Made by a program: the position numbers and the translations under genes. DNA of 64,000 bases from Amycolatopsis sp. CA-128772 (lineage in GTDB: Bacteria; Actinomycetota; Actinomycetes; Mycobacteriales; Pseudonocardiaceae): positions 1-64,000 of the forward strand of contig NZ_PPHG01000029.1 of the NCBI RefSeq assembly GCF_002904295.1, written 5' to 3'. Positions 1 through 7,812 of the stretch are shown piece after piece. Each line of letters begins with the position of its first letter. Position 1 is the first letter of the stretch. The notes below the pieces were generated by a model, which saw only the letters and a program-made list of their open reading frames with translations, ran no database searches and was not told the DNA's origin.

Positions 1-767
1 GGTGCGGTGCCGGGGCCGCCGAGGGGCTGGGGGTCCATCAGGTATTCGATGCCGGCGCCGGTGGTCCAGCTGGCGCCCTTGGCGCCGTCGGGTCCGTCGG
101 ACAGGTGCCAGATGGTGTGGTTGTGGGTCTGGTCTTCTTCGTCGAGGAGGGCGCCGGGGGCGATGTCGCCTTCGAGGCCGTCGGCTTGGAGTTCTTCGAT
201 GGCGGCGAGCCATTGTTTCTGGTGGACGGTGTCGCGGGCGAGGTTGAACTGGAGCATGGCTTTGACGCCGGGGTCGTCGGTCATGTTGTAGAGGCGGGCG
301 GTTTGGAGGCGGCCTTGGGCTTCGGCGGCGGCGTTGGCGCGGAAGTCGGCGAGGAGGTTGCCGGAGGCGACGATGTATTTGCCGTTCCAGGGGGTGCCGT
401 TGCTGTCGGCGGGCAGGGCGCCGCCGCCGGCGACGATGGCTTGCTGGACGTCCATGCCGCCGATCATGGCGGCCATGACGGGGTCTTTGACGGCGTCGGC
501 GGTGACGGTGGCGGGGGCGCCTTCGAGGAGGCGGGCGACCATGGTGGCGAGCATTTCGACGTGGCCGATTTCTTCGGTCGCGGTGTCCATGATGAGGTCT
601 TTGTACTTGCCTTCGATGCGGCAGTTCCAGCCTTGGAAGAGGTATTGCATGGTGACGGTCATTTCGCCGAAGGCGCCGCCGATGAGTTCTTGGAGTTTGC
701 GGGCGTAGACGGGGTCGGGCTTTTCGGGCTTGGCTTCGAACTGCAGCAGCTTCGTGTGACGGAACAC
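1..767 (-). CDS. Manganese catalase (3' end outside window)
   Basis: Non-haem dimanganese catalase of the ferritin-like superfamily; it breaks hydrogen peroxide into water and oxygen in the cytoplasm. The translation starts MFRHTKLLQFEAKPEKPD and carries the family's helix-bundle metal ligands, including the EEIGHVEM segment at about residues 66-73 and the preceding MQYLFQGW helix. The C-terminal part (TIWHLSDGPDG, then PQPLGGPG) is also typical. The GTG start at 767 was chosen because a GGAGGG ribosome site lies 6 bases upstream; an ATG 5 bases further up is out of frame. About 255 codons are inside the window, close to the usual 280-300, so only a short C-terminal tail is missing. Confidence 0.93.
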   Translation of the reverse strand, partial: MFRHTKLLQFEAKPEKPDPVYARKLQELIGGAFGEMTVTMQYLFQGWNCRIEGKYKDLIMDTATEEIGHVEMLATMVARLLEGAPATVTADAVKDPVMAAMIGGMDVQQAIVAGGGALPADSNGTPWNGKYIVASGNLLADFRANAAAEAQGRLQTARLYNMTDDPGVKAMLQFNLARDTVHQKQWLAAIEELQADGLEGDIAPGALLDEEDQTHNHTIWHLSDGPDGAKGASWTTGAGIEYLMDPQPLGGPGTA

Positions 768-1038
768 GACATTCCCTCCGTCGTCCGGGGTGGTCCCCAG
801 CGGGGGACCGACGGTCGGAGGGGGCTTTCCCGGTTAGCGGAGGGTTAACCACGTCGATCGGAACGGTCTTTGCCGGGGCAACCGCTCAGCCGAGCTGCTC
901 GCCCGGCGGCATGCTCGCGGACGACGTGGCTCGCCGCGGCGATCACCGACGCCGTCGCCCGCGGCGGGTGAGGATCGACAACGTTGCCTCCACTGTGATA
1001 GTTGAACGCGGAACGTTCGAAGGCGAGTGGAGCGATAC
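768..1038. other. Intergenic region with short hairpin
   Basis: About 270 bases between the divergent catalase and small-protein genes. A 7-bp inverted repeat (GGTCCCC, 792-798, against GGGGACC, 803-809, 4-base loop) lies just upstream of the catalase and could be an operator or 5' leader structure. A GGTTAACC palindrome is at 843-850. No gene is supported here. Confidence 0.4.
1007..1018 (+). promoter_or_regulatory. CGCGGAACGTTC motif, possible ECF-type promoter or operator
   Basis: The 12-base string CGCGGAACGTTC occurs here, 21 bases before the GTG at 1039, and again at 16103-16114 upstream of the SdrD-like gene. GGAAC is a common -35 core for ECF sigma factors, and the second copy is a perfect palindrome. 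Two exact copies are suggestive only. Confidence 0.25.
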
Positions 1039-1263
1039 GTGAGCGATCACCAGGAGCGGGTGCCGGCCTGCCGGCGGTACCAGTGCGACGAGCCGGCCCT
1101 CTGGCGGAGGATGTGCGCGGCTCACTGGGCTCGCTGGCAGAACGGGACCGACCCGCTCGAGCAGCCCGGTGACGACGGGCAGGCGCCCGAGGCCAGCGTG
1201 TGGCAGCCGCCGTTGCGGGAGACCAGTGTTTCGCAGCGGAAGCCGCCCGGCCGGCCGCTCTGA
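1039..1263 (+). CDS. Small Cys/His-rich protein, possible zinc-binding
   Basis: A 74-residue product beginning MSDHQERVPACRRYQC. Near the N-terminus it has the pattern C-x4-C-x9-C-x2-H (CRRYQC, then CAAH), which could bind one zinc ion as in short actinobacterial treble-clef-like proteins. The rest is polar and low in complexity. I chose the GTG at 1039 because GGAG precedes it at 6-7 bases; an in-frame GTG at 1027 would add four residues but has no ribosome site. No family is recognised, and it could be spurious. Confidence 0.45.
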   Translation: MSDHQERVPACRRYQCDEPALWRRMCAAHWARWQNGTDPLEQPGDDGQAPEASVWQPPLRETSVSQRKPPGRPL

Positions 1264-1289
1264 CGGCTCCCGGGCGGCTCCGGCGGCGG

Positions 1290-1860
1290 TCAGCCGGCGA
1301 TCTCGGCCACCGTCACGCCGATCGGGGTGCCCGGCCGGCCGGTGCGGGTGCGCAGGTTGCCCGTCGTCTCGGCGAGCAGGCCGTCGCGGATGTCGGCGTC
1401 GATCGCCACCAGCATGCCCACCACCGGCTCCGGCAGGCCCGCGCCGGTCAGGGCCTTGGCGTGCTCGTCGGCCGGCAGGTCGACGTAGCCGACCTCGCGG
1501 CCGGCCGCCTCGGCGATCTCGGCGGCGAGGTCCGCGTTCGACCACGTCACGTCGCCGGCGCTGCCCACGAAGCTGCCCGTCGCGGCCGCCTGCATGATCG
1601 TCTCGGCGTAGTTCTCGTTGTACCAGTTGTTGCGCAGGATCGTGGCGGGCAGGCCGGCCGCCTCGATGACCGCCTGGTGCCGGGCGACCCGTTGCCCGAC
1701 CTCGCCGCCCGAAACCAGCAGCACCTTTTCGGCGCCCTTGAACGCGGTGACCAGGCTTTCCGGGTCGGTGTAGTCCGCGCGCCGGACCTCCACGCCGCGG
1801 GCGGCCAGGCCGGCGGCCTTCTCCGGGGTGCGGACCGCGGCGACGACCCGGTCGGCGGGC
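1290..1860 (-). pseudogene. NmrA-like NAD(P)-binding quinone oxidoreductase, damaged
   Basis: Remnant of an SDR/NmrA-family oxidoreductase of the YtfG (QOR2) type. Recognisable pieces are VVAAVRTPEKAAGLAARG, the ADYTDPESL and EKVLLVSG core, LPATILRNNWYNENY, and a C-terminal YVDLPADEHAKALTGAGLPE. The N-terminal GxxGxxG Rossmann start is missing: coding sequence begins at VPADRV, where it runs into the neighbouring HxlR gene. Two internal stretches are also absent in frame, one between VIEAA and GLPAT (the YTS segment of relatives) and one between GSAGD and VTWSN. I infer each gap to be about 35-40 residues. The product would lack the cofactor-binding loop, so it is called a pseudogene. Confidence 0.75.
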
Positions 1861-1862
1861 AC

Positions 1863-2230
1863 GAGGCCCTGATCGCCGACGTGTTCAGCCCCGCCTGCGC
1901 GTCCCGGGCCGTGCTCGAACACGTCACCGGCCGGTGGGTGTGCTCGCCCTCGTCGCGCTCGACGACGGCGTCTTCCGGTTCAACGCGCTGCGCCGCCGCG
2001 TGCAGGGGGTCAGCGAGAAGATGCTCGCCCAGACGCTGCGGGCGCTCGAGCGCGACGGCTTCGTCCACCGGGATGCGCGGCCGACGGTCCCGCCGCACGG
2101 GGAGTACAGCCTCACGCCCGCCGGGCAGGAGGTCGCCCGGCGGCTGCTGGCGCTGGTCGAGGTGCTCGAAGCCGGGGTGCCCGCCGTCCTGGCGGCGCAG
2201 GCGCGCTACGACGAGGCGAAAGCCGGCTGA
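1863..2230 (+). pseudogene. HxlR-family winged-helix regulator, frameshifted
   Basis: HxlR-type transcription factor, typically a repressor of a divergent oxidoreductase gene, here the damaged NmrA-like gene. The N-terminal part (ALIADVFSPACASRAVLEHV, then TGRW) is in one frame and the winged helix (VLALVALDDGVFRFNALRRR onward to YDEAKAG) in the next. Joining them needs one extra G in the run at 1936-1938 (TGGGTG where TGGGGTG is expected). The natural start codon is also missing: the frame runs back into NmrA-like sequence at about 1860. A GTG at 1935 could give a 98-residue truncated product. Confidence 0.75.
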
Positions 2231-2328
2231 ATCCCGTTGCGGGGCAAAGGGTCTCCGCCGGACATCGAAAGCGTCGAAATAACTCCGGTGCGCGGTTCGC
2301 CCGTTGCCTTGGGTCGGTCCCGGAGTTA

Positions 2329-2342
2329 TGTTAGCGCTCACA
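2329..2342. promoter_or_regulatory. LacI-type operator upstream of arabinan genes
   Basis: TGTTAGCGCTCACA, a near-perfect palindrome around AGCGCT, 115 bases before the GH54 start. This is the classical LacI/GalR-family operator shape found before many actinobacterial glycosidase genes. It differs from the palindromes near the LacI gene at 6635-7648, so another regulator probably binds it. Confidence 0.6.
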
Positions 2343-2456
2343 ATCGCTCCGCTTGTGCCGTTCCAGCGTGTCGGTGATCGAGGAGGAGGTTGGCACCGTC
2401 GCCGGCCCGCGCACTTGTCGATACGACGATTTCCGCACTGCACCAGGAGATCACCC

Positions 2457-4007
2457 ATGGCACGACAGCCGAGAACTCCCCGCGCCATCGCCTCCGCCGT
2501 CCTCGCGGCCGGCACGCTCGTCACCGGCCTGCTCGTCGGTAGCGGCACGTCCCAGGCGGCGACGCAGGGTCCCTGCGACATCTACGCGGCCGGCGGCACG
2601 CCGTGCGTGGCCGCGCATTCGACGACCCGCGCGTTGTACGGCGCCTACACCGGCCCGCTGTACCAGGTCCGGCGCGCGTCGGACAGCACCACGCGTGACA
2701 TCGCGCCGTTGAGCGCGGGCGGGGTCGCCAACGCCGCCACGCAGGATTCGTTCTGCGCCGGGACCACCTGCCTGATCACGGTCATCTACGACCAGTCCGG
2801 CCGCAACAACCGCCTCACCCAGGCGCCACCGGGCGGGTTCCAGGGACCGGCCGCGGGCGGGTACGACAACCTCGCCAACGCCACCGCGGCGCCGATCAGC
2901 GTCGGCGGTCACAAGGCCTACGGCGTCTACGTGGCGCCCGGTACCGGCTACCGCAACAACAACACCAACGGCGTCGCGACCGGTGACCAGCCCGAGGGCA
3001 TGTACGCGATCTTCGACGGCACGCACTACAACGGCGGCTGCTGCTTCGACTACGGCAACGCCGAACGCAACAGCCGCGACAACGGCAACGGCACCATGGA
3101 GGCCATCTACTTCGGCAACATCAGGGTCTGGGGCTACGGCGCCGGCAACGGCCCGTGGATCATGGCCGACCTGGAGAACGGCCTGTTCTCCGGGGTCAAC
3201 CAGCACTACAACGCCAACGACCCGAGCATCAGCCACCGCTTCCTGACCGCCATCGTCAAGGGCGGCCCCAACCACTGGGCCATCCGGGGCGGCAACGCCC
3301 AATCCGGTGGCGTGTCGACCTTCTACGACGGGGTGCGGCCCAACGTTTCGGGTTACAACCCGATGAAGAAGGAAGGCGCCATCATCCTGGGCATCGGCGG
3401 CGACAACAGCGTCGGCGCCCGCGGCACCTTCTACGAAGGCGTGATGACGTCCGGTTATCCCTCCGACGCCACGGAAAGCGCCGTGCAGGCCAACATCACC
3501 GCGGCCGGCTACGCGACGAGTTCCTCGGGCACCGGCCTGACGCCGGGGACGTCCGTCTCGCTGCGCGCCACCACCGCGTGCTGCACCGATCGCTACATCC
3601 ACCACACCGGTTCCACAGTGGACACCGCGGTGATCGGCAGCGGGAGTTCGGCCACCGAAAAGGGCAATGCGTCCTGGACCGTCCGAACCGGACTCGGCAG
3701 CGGCTCGTGCGTGTCGTTCGAGTCGAAGAACGTGCCCGGGCAGTACCTGCGGCACCAGAACTACCAGCTGTACCTGCAGGCCAACGACGGGAGTTCGCTG
3801 TTCGCCCAGGACGCGACCTTCTGCCCGGAGGCCGGCCGCAACGGGCAGGGTGCCTCGCTGAGGTCGCTCAACTTCTCCGACCGGTACGTGCGGCACTACG
3901 CCAACATCGTCTACATCGCGGCCAACGGCGGGTCGAACACCTTCGACAACGCCACTGCCTACAACGACGACGTGAGCTGGCTCGTCAGCTCTCCCTGGGC
4001 TTCCTGA
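2457..4007 (+). CDS. Secreted alpha-L-arabinofuranosidase, GH54 with CBM42 (AbfB)
   Basis: Extracellular enzyme that removes arabinofuranosyl side chains from arabinan and arabinoxylan. The 516-residue product has a twin-charged signal peptide (MARQPRTPRAIAS to the cut near SQAAT), a GH54 beta-sandwich catalytic domain (to about residue 350) and an AbfB-type arabinose-binding CBM42 (about 365-516, from VSLRATTACCTDRY). Both GH54 catalytic residues described for the Aspergillus enzyme are present: the nucleophile Glu in WIMADLENG and the acid/base Asp in GGDNS. The Cys-Cys motif GGCCFDYG is also present. AGGAG lies 7 bases before the ATG; longer upstream starts lack one. It is followed by a hairpin and the GH43 gene. 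Confidence 0.93.
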   Translation: MARQPRTPRAIASAVLAAGTLVTGLLVGSGTSQAATQGPCDIYAAGGTPCVAAHSTTRALYGAYTGPLYQVRRASDSTTRDIAPLSAGGVANAATQDSFCAGTTCLITVIYDQSGRNNRLTQAPPGGFQGPAAGGYDNLANATAAPISVGGHKAYGVYVAPGTGYRNNNTNGVATGDQPEGMYAIFDGTHYNGGCCFDYGNAERNSRDNGNGTMEAIYFGNIRVWGYGAGNGPWIMADLENGLFSGVNQHYNANDPSISHRFLTAIVKGGPNHWAIRGGNAQSGGVSTFYDGVRPNVSGYNPMKKEGAIILGIGGDNSVGARGTFYEGVMTSGYPSDATESAVQANITAAGYATSSSGTGLTPGTSVSLRATTACCTDRYIHHTGSTVDTAVIGSGSSATEKGNASWTVRTGLGSGSCVSFESKNVPGQYLRHQNYQLYLQANDGSSLFAQDATFCPEAGRNGQGASLRSLNFSDRYVRHYANIVYIAANGGSNTFDNATAYNDDVSWLVSSPWAS

Positions 4008-4022
4008 TCGCCGGCGGGTGGT

Positions 4023-4049
4023 CGTGCGTCACCCCGGTGGTGACGCACG
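4023..4049 (+). terminator. Strong hairpin between the GH54 and GH43 genes
   Basis: An 11-bp perfect stem, CGTGCGTCACC (4023-4033) with GGTGACGCACG (4039-4049), around a 5-base loop. It starts 16 bases after the GH54 stop and ends about 30 bases before the GH43 ribosome site. No T tract follows, so it may be a processing or partial-termination element that sets GH54:GH43 ratios. Confidence 0.6.
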
Positions 4050-4086
4050 GCCGCCCGCCCGGCCCCTTCGTGCCGATGGAGGCACC

Positions 4087-5052
4087 ATGACGGCCCCGCG
4101 AAAGTCGGTTTTCTTTGCTCTGACCGTATTGCTGGCCGCGGCGCTCACCGCGCCGGCCGCCGCCGCGGCCACCTACCCCAACCCCGGCCGCGTCACCGGC
4201 GACGTCGGCGTGCACGACCCGAGCGTGGTGAAGCGCCCGGACGGCAGCTACCTGGTGGCGTATTCGGGGGACGGCGTCGCGCTGAAGACCTCCACCGACC
4301 GCACCGCCTTCTCGGGCGCCGGTTCGGTCTTCCCGGGCGGCGCGCCGTGGACCACGTCCTACACCGCGGGCGGGCGCAGCCTGTGGGCGCCGGACATCTC
4401 CTACCGCAACGGCCGGTACTACCTGTACTACGCGGCCTCCACGTTCGGCTCCAACCACTCGGCGATCTTCCTGGCCACCAGCGCGTCCGGCGCCTCGGGC
4501 ACGTGGACGAACCAGGGGCTGGTCGTCGAATCCCGGGCCGGCGACGGCTTCAACGCGATCGACCCGAACCTGGTGGTCGACGACCAGGGCCGGTGGTGGC
4601 TGGCCTTCGGCTCGTTCTGGTCGGGCATCGAGCTGATCCGGCTGGATCCGGCGACGGGCCTGCGCCAGGGCACCGGCATCACCGCGATCGCCGGGCGCGG
4701 CGGTGGGGCGATCGAGGCGCCCTTCATCGTCGAACGCGGCCAGTACTACTACCAGTACGTGTCGTTCGACCTGTGCTGCCGCGGGGCGTCGAGCACCTAC
4801 CGGGTGATGGTCGGGCGGTCCACCAGCGTCACCGGGCCCTACGCCGACCGCAACGGCGTGCCGATGACCTCGGGTGGCGGTACCGAAGTCCTGGCCGGCC
4901 ACGGCAGCATCCACGGGCCGGGCCACGAGGCCGTGCTCGCCGACAACGACGGCGATCTGCTGCTCTACCACTACTACGCCGACAACGGCGCGGCGCTGCT
5001 CGGCATCAACCGCCTGACCTACGACGCGGCCGGCTGGCCGGTCGTCACCTGA
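4087..5052 (+). CDS. Secreted endo-1,5-alpha-L-arabinanase, GH43
   Basis: Extracellular enzyme cutting the alpha-1,5-arabinan backbone, partner of the debranching GH54 enzyme upstream. The 321-residue product has a Sec signal peptide ending in the Ala-rich region near residue 27, followed directly by one five-bladed beta-propeller. The three GH43 catalytic residues are visible: base Asp in VHDPSV, pKa-tuning Asp in NAIDPNL, and acid Glu in AIEAPFI. It lacks a binding module. The ATG has GGAGG four bases upstream (4078-4082). An in-frame GTG at 4018 would run through the hairpin and is rejected. Confidence 0.92.
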   Translation: MTAPRKSVFFALTVLLAAALTAPAAAAATYPNPGRVTGDVGVHDPSVVKRPDGSYLVAYSGDGVALKTSTDRTAFSGAGSVFPGGAPWTTSYTAGGRSLWAPDISYRNGRYYLYYAASTFGSNHSAIFLATSASGASGTWTNQGLVVESRAGDGFNAIDPNLVVDDQGRWWLAFGSFWSGIELIRLDPATGLRQGTGITAIAGRGGGAIEAPFIVERGQYYYQYVSFDLCCRGASSTYRVMVGRSTSVTGPYADRNGVPMTSGGGTEVLAGHGSIHGPGHEAVLADNDGDLLLYHYYADNGAALLGINRLTYDAAGWPVVT

Positions 5053-5080
5053 TCCGCACCTCGACGAGAGGACGCCCCGG

Positions 5081-6319
5081 ATGCGCCTTCGCAGAACCGC
5101 TGTCGTCCTGGCCGTTGCCGCGTCGCTGCTGAGCCCGGCGGTGGCGGACGCCGCGTCGGCCGACGGCGTCCTGCCGGGGTCGGTCACGCTGACGGAGTCG
5201 GCGCTCCAGGGCGTGCACGGCGTCTCGCCCGACGTCACGGTCCGCAACGTGCTCACCGTGACCGCGAGCGGGACGGCCCTGCGCGTCCGGCTGGGCAATC
5301 CCTTCGGTGCCACCGCATTGCGGGTGCGGTCGGTGTGGGTCGGGCGGCAGCCGTCGACGGGTTCGCCCGCGCTGGCGCCCGGGTCGAACCGCCGGGCGAC
5401 GTTCGGTTTCCGGCACGCGGTGACGATCCCGCCGGGCGCGAGCGTGTGGACCGACCCGCTGCCGCTGTCCGTGCGGCGGGGGGATCACGTCGCGGTGAGC
5501 GTGTACGCGCCGGGGTCGCCGGTCGACGACCACACGTTCCCGCCGCCGGAGACCGGCACACCGGGGTCGTTCGCCTCGGCCGCGCCGGGTGACGCCGGGT
5601 CCGACGAGTCGGGAGGGGCGTACGGCGCCTTCGCGCCGGGCGTCCTGTGGTGGGCGGACGCGATCAGCGCGGTGTCGCCGGCCCGCGGCACGATCGTCGC
5701 GCTGGGGGACTCGATCACCGACGGCTACAACGCGTTCGGCGGCGGCCCGCGCTGGACCGACGTGCTCGCCGAGCGCATCGCGACCCGCCCGCCCGCGCGG
5801 CGGCTGTCGGTGGCGAACGCCGGGATCAGCGGCAACACCGTCAGCGTGCAGCCGAACCCGTACGACCCGACCGGCCAGTGCTGCGGGCCGCCGGCGCCGG
5901 TCCGGCTCGACCGGGACGTGCTGTCCCTGCCCGGCGTGCGGTACGTGCTGCTGCTGGAGGGCACGAACGACCTCGGCGGCGGCGACAACGCGCCCCCGGC
6001 GCCGGCCGCGCAGGTCATCGACGCGATGAAGACCATCGCCGGGCGGGTGCACGCGGCGGGCCGCCGGATCGTCGGCGCGACCATCCTGCCGATGTGCAAC
6101 GCGGCGGGCGGGCCGAAGGAGCAGGCCCGGCTGGCGGTGAACGCGTGGATCCGCACGTCGGGCACGTTCGACGCGGTGCTCGACTTCGACGCGGTGCTGC
6201 GCGACCCGGCCGACCCGACGGTGATCCGCGCGGACTGGCGCACGGACTGCTACCACCCCAACGCCGCCGGCGACCGCCTCCTGGGCGACTCGATCGACCT
6301 CCGGGTGTTCGGGCTGTGA
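5081..6319 (+). CDS. Secreted SGNH/GDSL-type esterase
   Basis: A 412-residue secreted hydrolase with a signal peptide (MRLRRTAVVLAVAAS) and an N-terminal beta-rich region. The SGNH core follows: block I VALGDSITDGYN (nucleophile Ser), block II Gly/Asn in ANAGISGN, block III GTNDL, and block V DCYHPNAAG with the catalytic Asp-His. It starts 29 bases after the GH43 stop with GAGAGG upstream, so it is likely co-transcribed and may remove acetyl or feruloyl groups from arabinan or pectin. The substrate is inference from context. Confidence 0.88.
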   Translation: MRLRRTAVVLAVAASLLSPAVADAASADGVLPGSVTLTESALQGVHGVSPDVTVRNVLTVTASGTALRVRLGNPFGATALRVRSVWVGRQPSTGSPALAPGSNRRATFGFRHAVTIPPGASVWTDPLPLSVRRGDHVAVSVYAPGSPVDDHTFPPPETGTPGSFASAAPGDAGSDESGGAYGAFAPGVLWWADAISAVSPARGTIVALGDSITDGYNAFGGGPRWTDVLAERIATRPPARRLSVANAGISGNTVSVQPNPYDPTGQCCGPPAPVRLDRDVLSLPGVRYVLLLEGTNDLGGGDNAPPAPAAQVIDAMKTIAGRVHAAGRRIVGATILPMCNAAGGPKEQARLAVNAWIRTSGTFDAVLDFDAVLRDPADPTVIRADWRTDCYHPNAAGDRLLGDSIDLRVFGL

Positions 6320-6324
6320 AGGGT

Positions 6325-6447
6325 TCAGTGCCGGTCGGTTTTCGGCCGCCGCGGGTCGCGGACGGGCCCCGGCGCGGACCGCGGATCGTGGGCACGCGCC
6401 CGGCGCGCACCGAGGACGGTGATGATCAGGTGGTCGTTGGGCGACAT
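6325..6447 (-). CDS. Candidate 40-residue small protein under the palindromic operator
   Basis: Short open frame beginning MSPNDHLIITVLGARR and ending PRRPKTDRH. It has a GAGAGG ribosome site about 5 bases before the ATG. Just upstream lies an 18-bp perfect palindrome overlapped by a TATGAT -10 hexamer, the same promoter-operator arrangement as the LacI gene. It is basic, has no membrane segment, and matches no family I know. It could be a small regulon member, a leader peptide, or the remains of a lost gene. Confidence 0.35.
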   Translation of the reverse strand: MSPNDHLIITVLGARRARAHDPRSAPGPVRDPRRPKTDRH

Positions 6448-6468
6448 CGGAGCCTCTCAGCAACGAGC

Positions 6469-6489
6469 GATCGAACCGGTTCGATCATA
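6469..6489 (-). promoter_or_regulatory. Palindromic LacI-family operator with TATGAT promoter
   Basis: GATCGAACCGGTTCGATC (6469-6486) is a perfect 18-bp palindrome. On the minus strand TATGAT (6484-6489) reads into it, so bound repressor would cover the -10 box and start site. The same core, GAACCGGTTC, recurs at 7671-7680 and 7746-7759. Confidence 0.7.
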
Positions 6490-6634
6490 AACCTTAGGAT
6501 ACGCCGGGGGTCGGCGGCACCGGCCGAACCGGAGAAGAGGTTCGGCCGGTAGGGGCAACCTGGGGCGGGCGGCGGGTTCGCGTGAGCCGGCTGTGGTCGG
6601 CCGCGCAGCTCGCGCGTGCCGAACACGGCCCCCG

Positions 6635-7648
6635 CTAGCCGCGAGGGCGGGCCCCCGTGCTCGACCGCAGCGAAATCGGCGGCTCCAGCAGTGCGTGCCG
6701 CGGCTCCGCGCCGCCGTCCGCGATCTGCGCCAGGAGGAGGTCCACCGCCAGGCGGCCCAGGTCGACCGCCGGGACGTCGGCCGCCGTCAGCGGGGGGTGG
6801 AAGTCCTCCGCCAGCCGCTCCGCGATCACGCCCGTCAGCGAAAAGTCGCGCGGTACCTCCAAGCCCGCCCGGTGCAACGCGCGCTGCACCCCCGGCAGGG
6901 CCGCCTCGTTGATCGTGACCGCCGCCGTCACCGCGGGCCACTGCGTCCGGATCTGCTCGAAGCACGCCAGCCCCGCCGCCGCCTCGTCCGCGCAGCACAC
7001 CGTGCGTGCGGTGAGGCCCCGGGCGGCGGTGGCCTCCAGGAAACCCGTCGCCGAGCGGAGGGCCGGCCCGTACCCGGCCGCGACGAGCTCCGCCGACCGG
7101 TTGATCAGCACCACCTCCTCGTGCCCGAGGTCGGCGAGGTGGTGGACGCAGCGGGTGATCAGCCCGCCGTAGTCGACGTCGACCCACCAGGACGCGCCCG
7201 GGTGCTCGACGTGGCCGATCGTCACGAACGGCAGGCTCGCCTGGCTCAGCCGCTCCACCCGCGAGTCCTCCAGGAGGATCTCCATCAGGATCACGCCGTC
7301 GACGCGCCGGCCCGTCACGATGCGCTCGAACGACCGGTCGTGGTCGCCGCCGCTGGGGGAGAGCAGGACGTCGAGGTCGTGGGCCGCGGCCGCGTCGACG
7401 ACGCTGCCGACGAACCCCAGCTGGACGTCGGTCAGGCGGCGGCTGGCCGGCGGGACCACCAGGCCCAGCGTGCGCGTGCGGCCCTCGGCCAGGGCGCGGG
7501 CGCTCGCGTTGGGCCGGTAGCCGAGCTCGGCGATGACGTCGTTGATGCGCTGCACCGTGGCCGCCGACACCGGGCGCTTGCCGCTGAGCGCGTACGACAC
7601 CGTGCTGCGTGACACGCCCGCGCGCCGCGCGATCTCCCCGATGTTCAT
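6635..7648 (-). CDS. LacI-family transcriptional repressor
   Basis: Sugar-responsive repressor of 337 residues. The N-terminal helix-turn-helix is classical (MNIGEIARRAGVSRSTVSYA), with the hinge SARALAEGRTRTLGLVV and a periplasmic-binding-like effector domain after it. The ATG at 7648 opens the HTH and has GGGAG upstream; a longer frame to 7693 would overlap the operator. It is divergent from the sugar transporter genes, and operators lie in front of both transcription units, so it probably represses itself and the transporter/GH63 operon. The inducer is likely a breakdown product of the transported sugar. Confidence 0.92.
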   Translation of the reverse strand: MNIGEIARRAGVSRSTVSYALSGKRPVSAATVQRINDVIAELGYRPNASARALAEGRTRTLGLVVPPASRRLTDVQLGFVGSVVDAAAAHDLDVLLSPSGGDHDRSFERIVTGRRVDGVILMEILLEDSRVERLSQASLPFVTIGHVEHPGASWWVDVDYGGLITRCVHHLADLGHEEVVLINRSAELVAAGYGPALRSATGFLEATAARGLTARTVCCADEAAAGLACFEQIRTQWPAVTAAVTINEAALPGVQRALHRAGLEVPRDFSLTGVIAERLAEDFHPPLTAADVPAVDLGRLAVDLLLAQIADGGAEPRHALLEPPISLRSSTGARPRG

Positions 7649-7670
7649 GCCACTCCCGAACGGTCGTCCA

Positions 7671-7688
7671 GAACCGGTTCGATCGTAG
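7671..7688 (-). promoter_or_regulatory. Operator and -10 box of the LacI gene
   Basis: GAACCGGTTC (7671-7680) preceded on the minus strand by TACGAT (7683-7688). It gives the same TAyGATCGAACCGGTTC layout as the site at 6469-6489, fitting autoregulation. Confidence 0.6.
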
Positions 7689-7745
7689 TACACGCAGTAT
7701 TGCGCAGGAGCGCTCGCGGGGTTTACGGTGACGCGGCCTCGGTCA

Positions 7746-7759
7746 TCGAACCGGTTCGA
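7746..7759 (+). promoter_or_regulatory. Operator of the sugar-transport operon
   Basis: TCGAACCGGTTCGA, a perfect 14-bp palindrome 53 bases before the binding-protein ATG. It is the third copy of the regulon motif. Confidence 0.7.
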
Positions 7760-7812
7760 CGACGAATCGACCGTCCTCAGCTCGTCGAAGGTGCCGACAG
7801 GAAGGACCCCTC

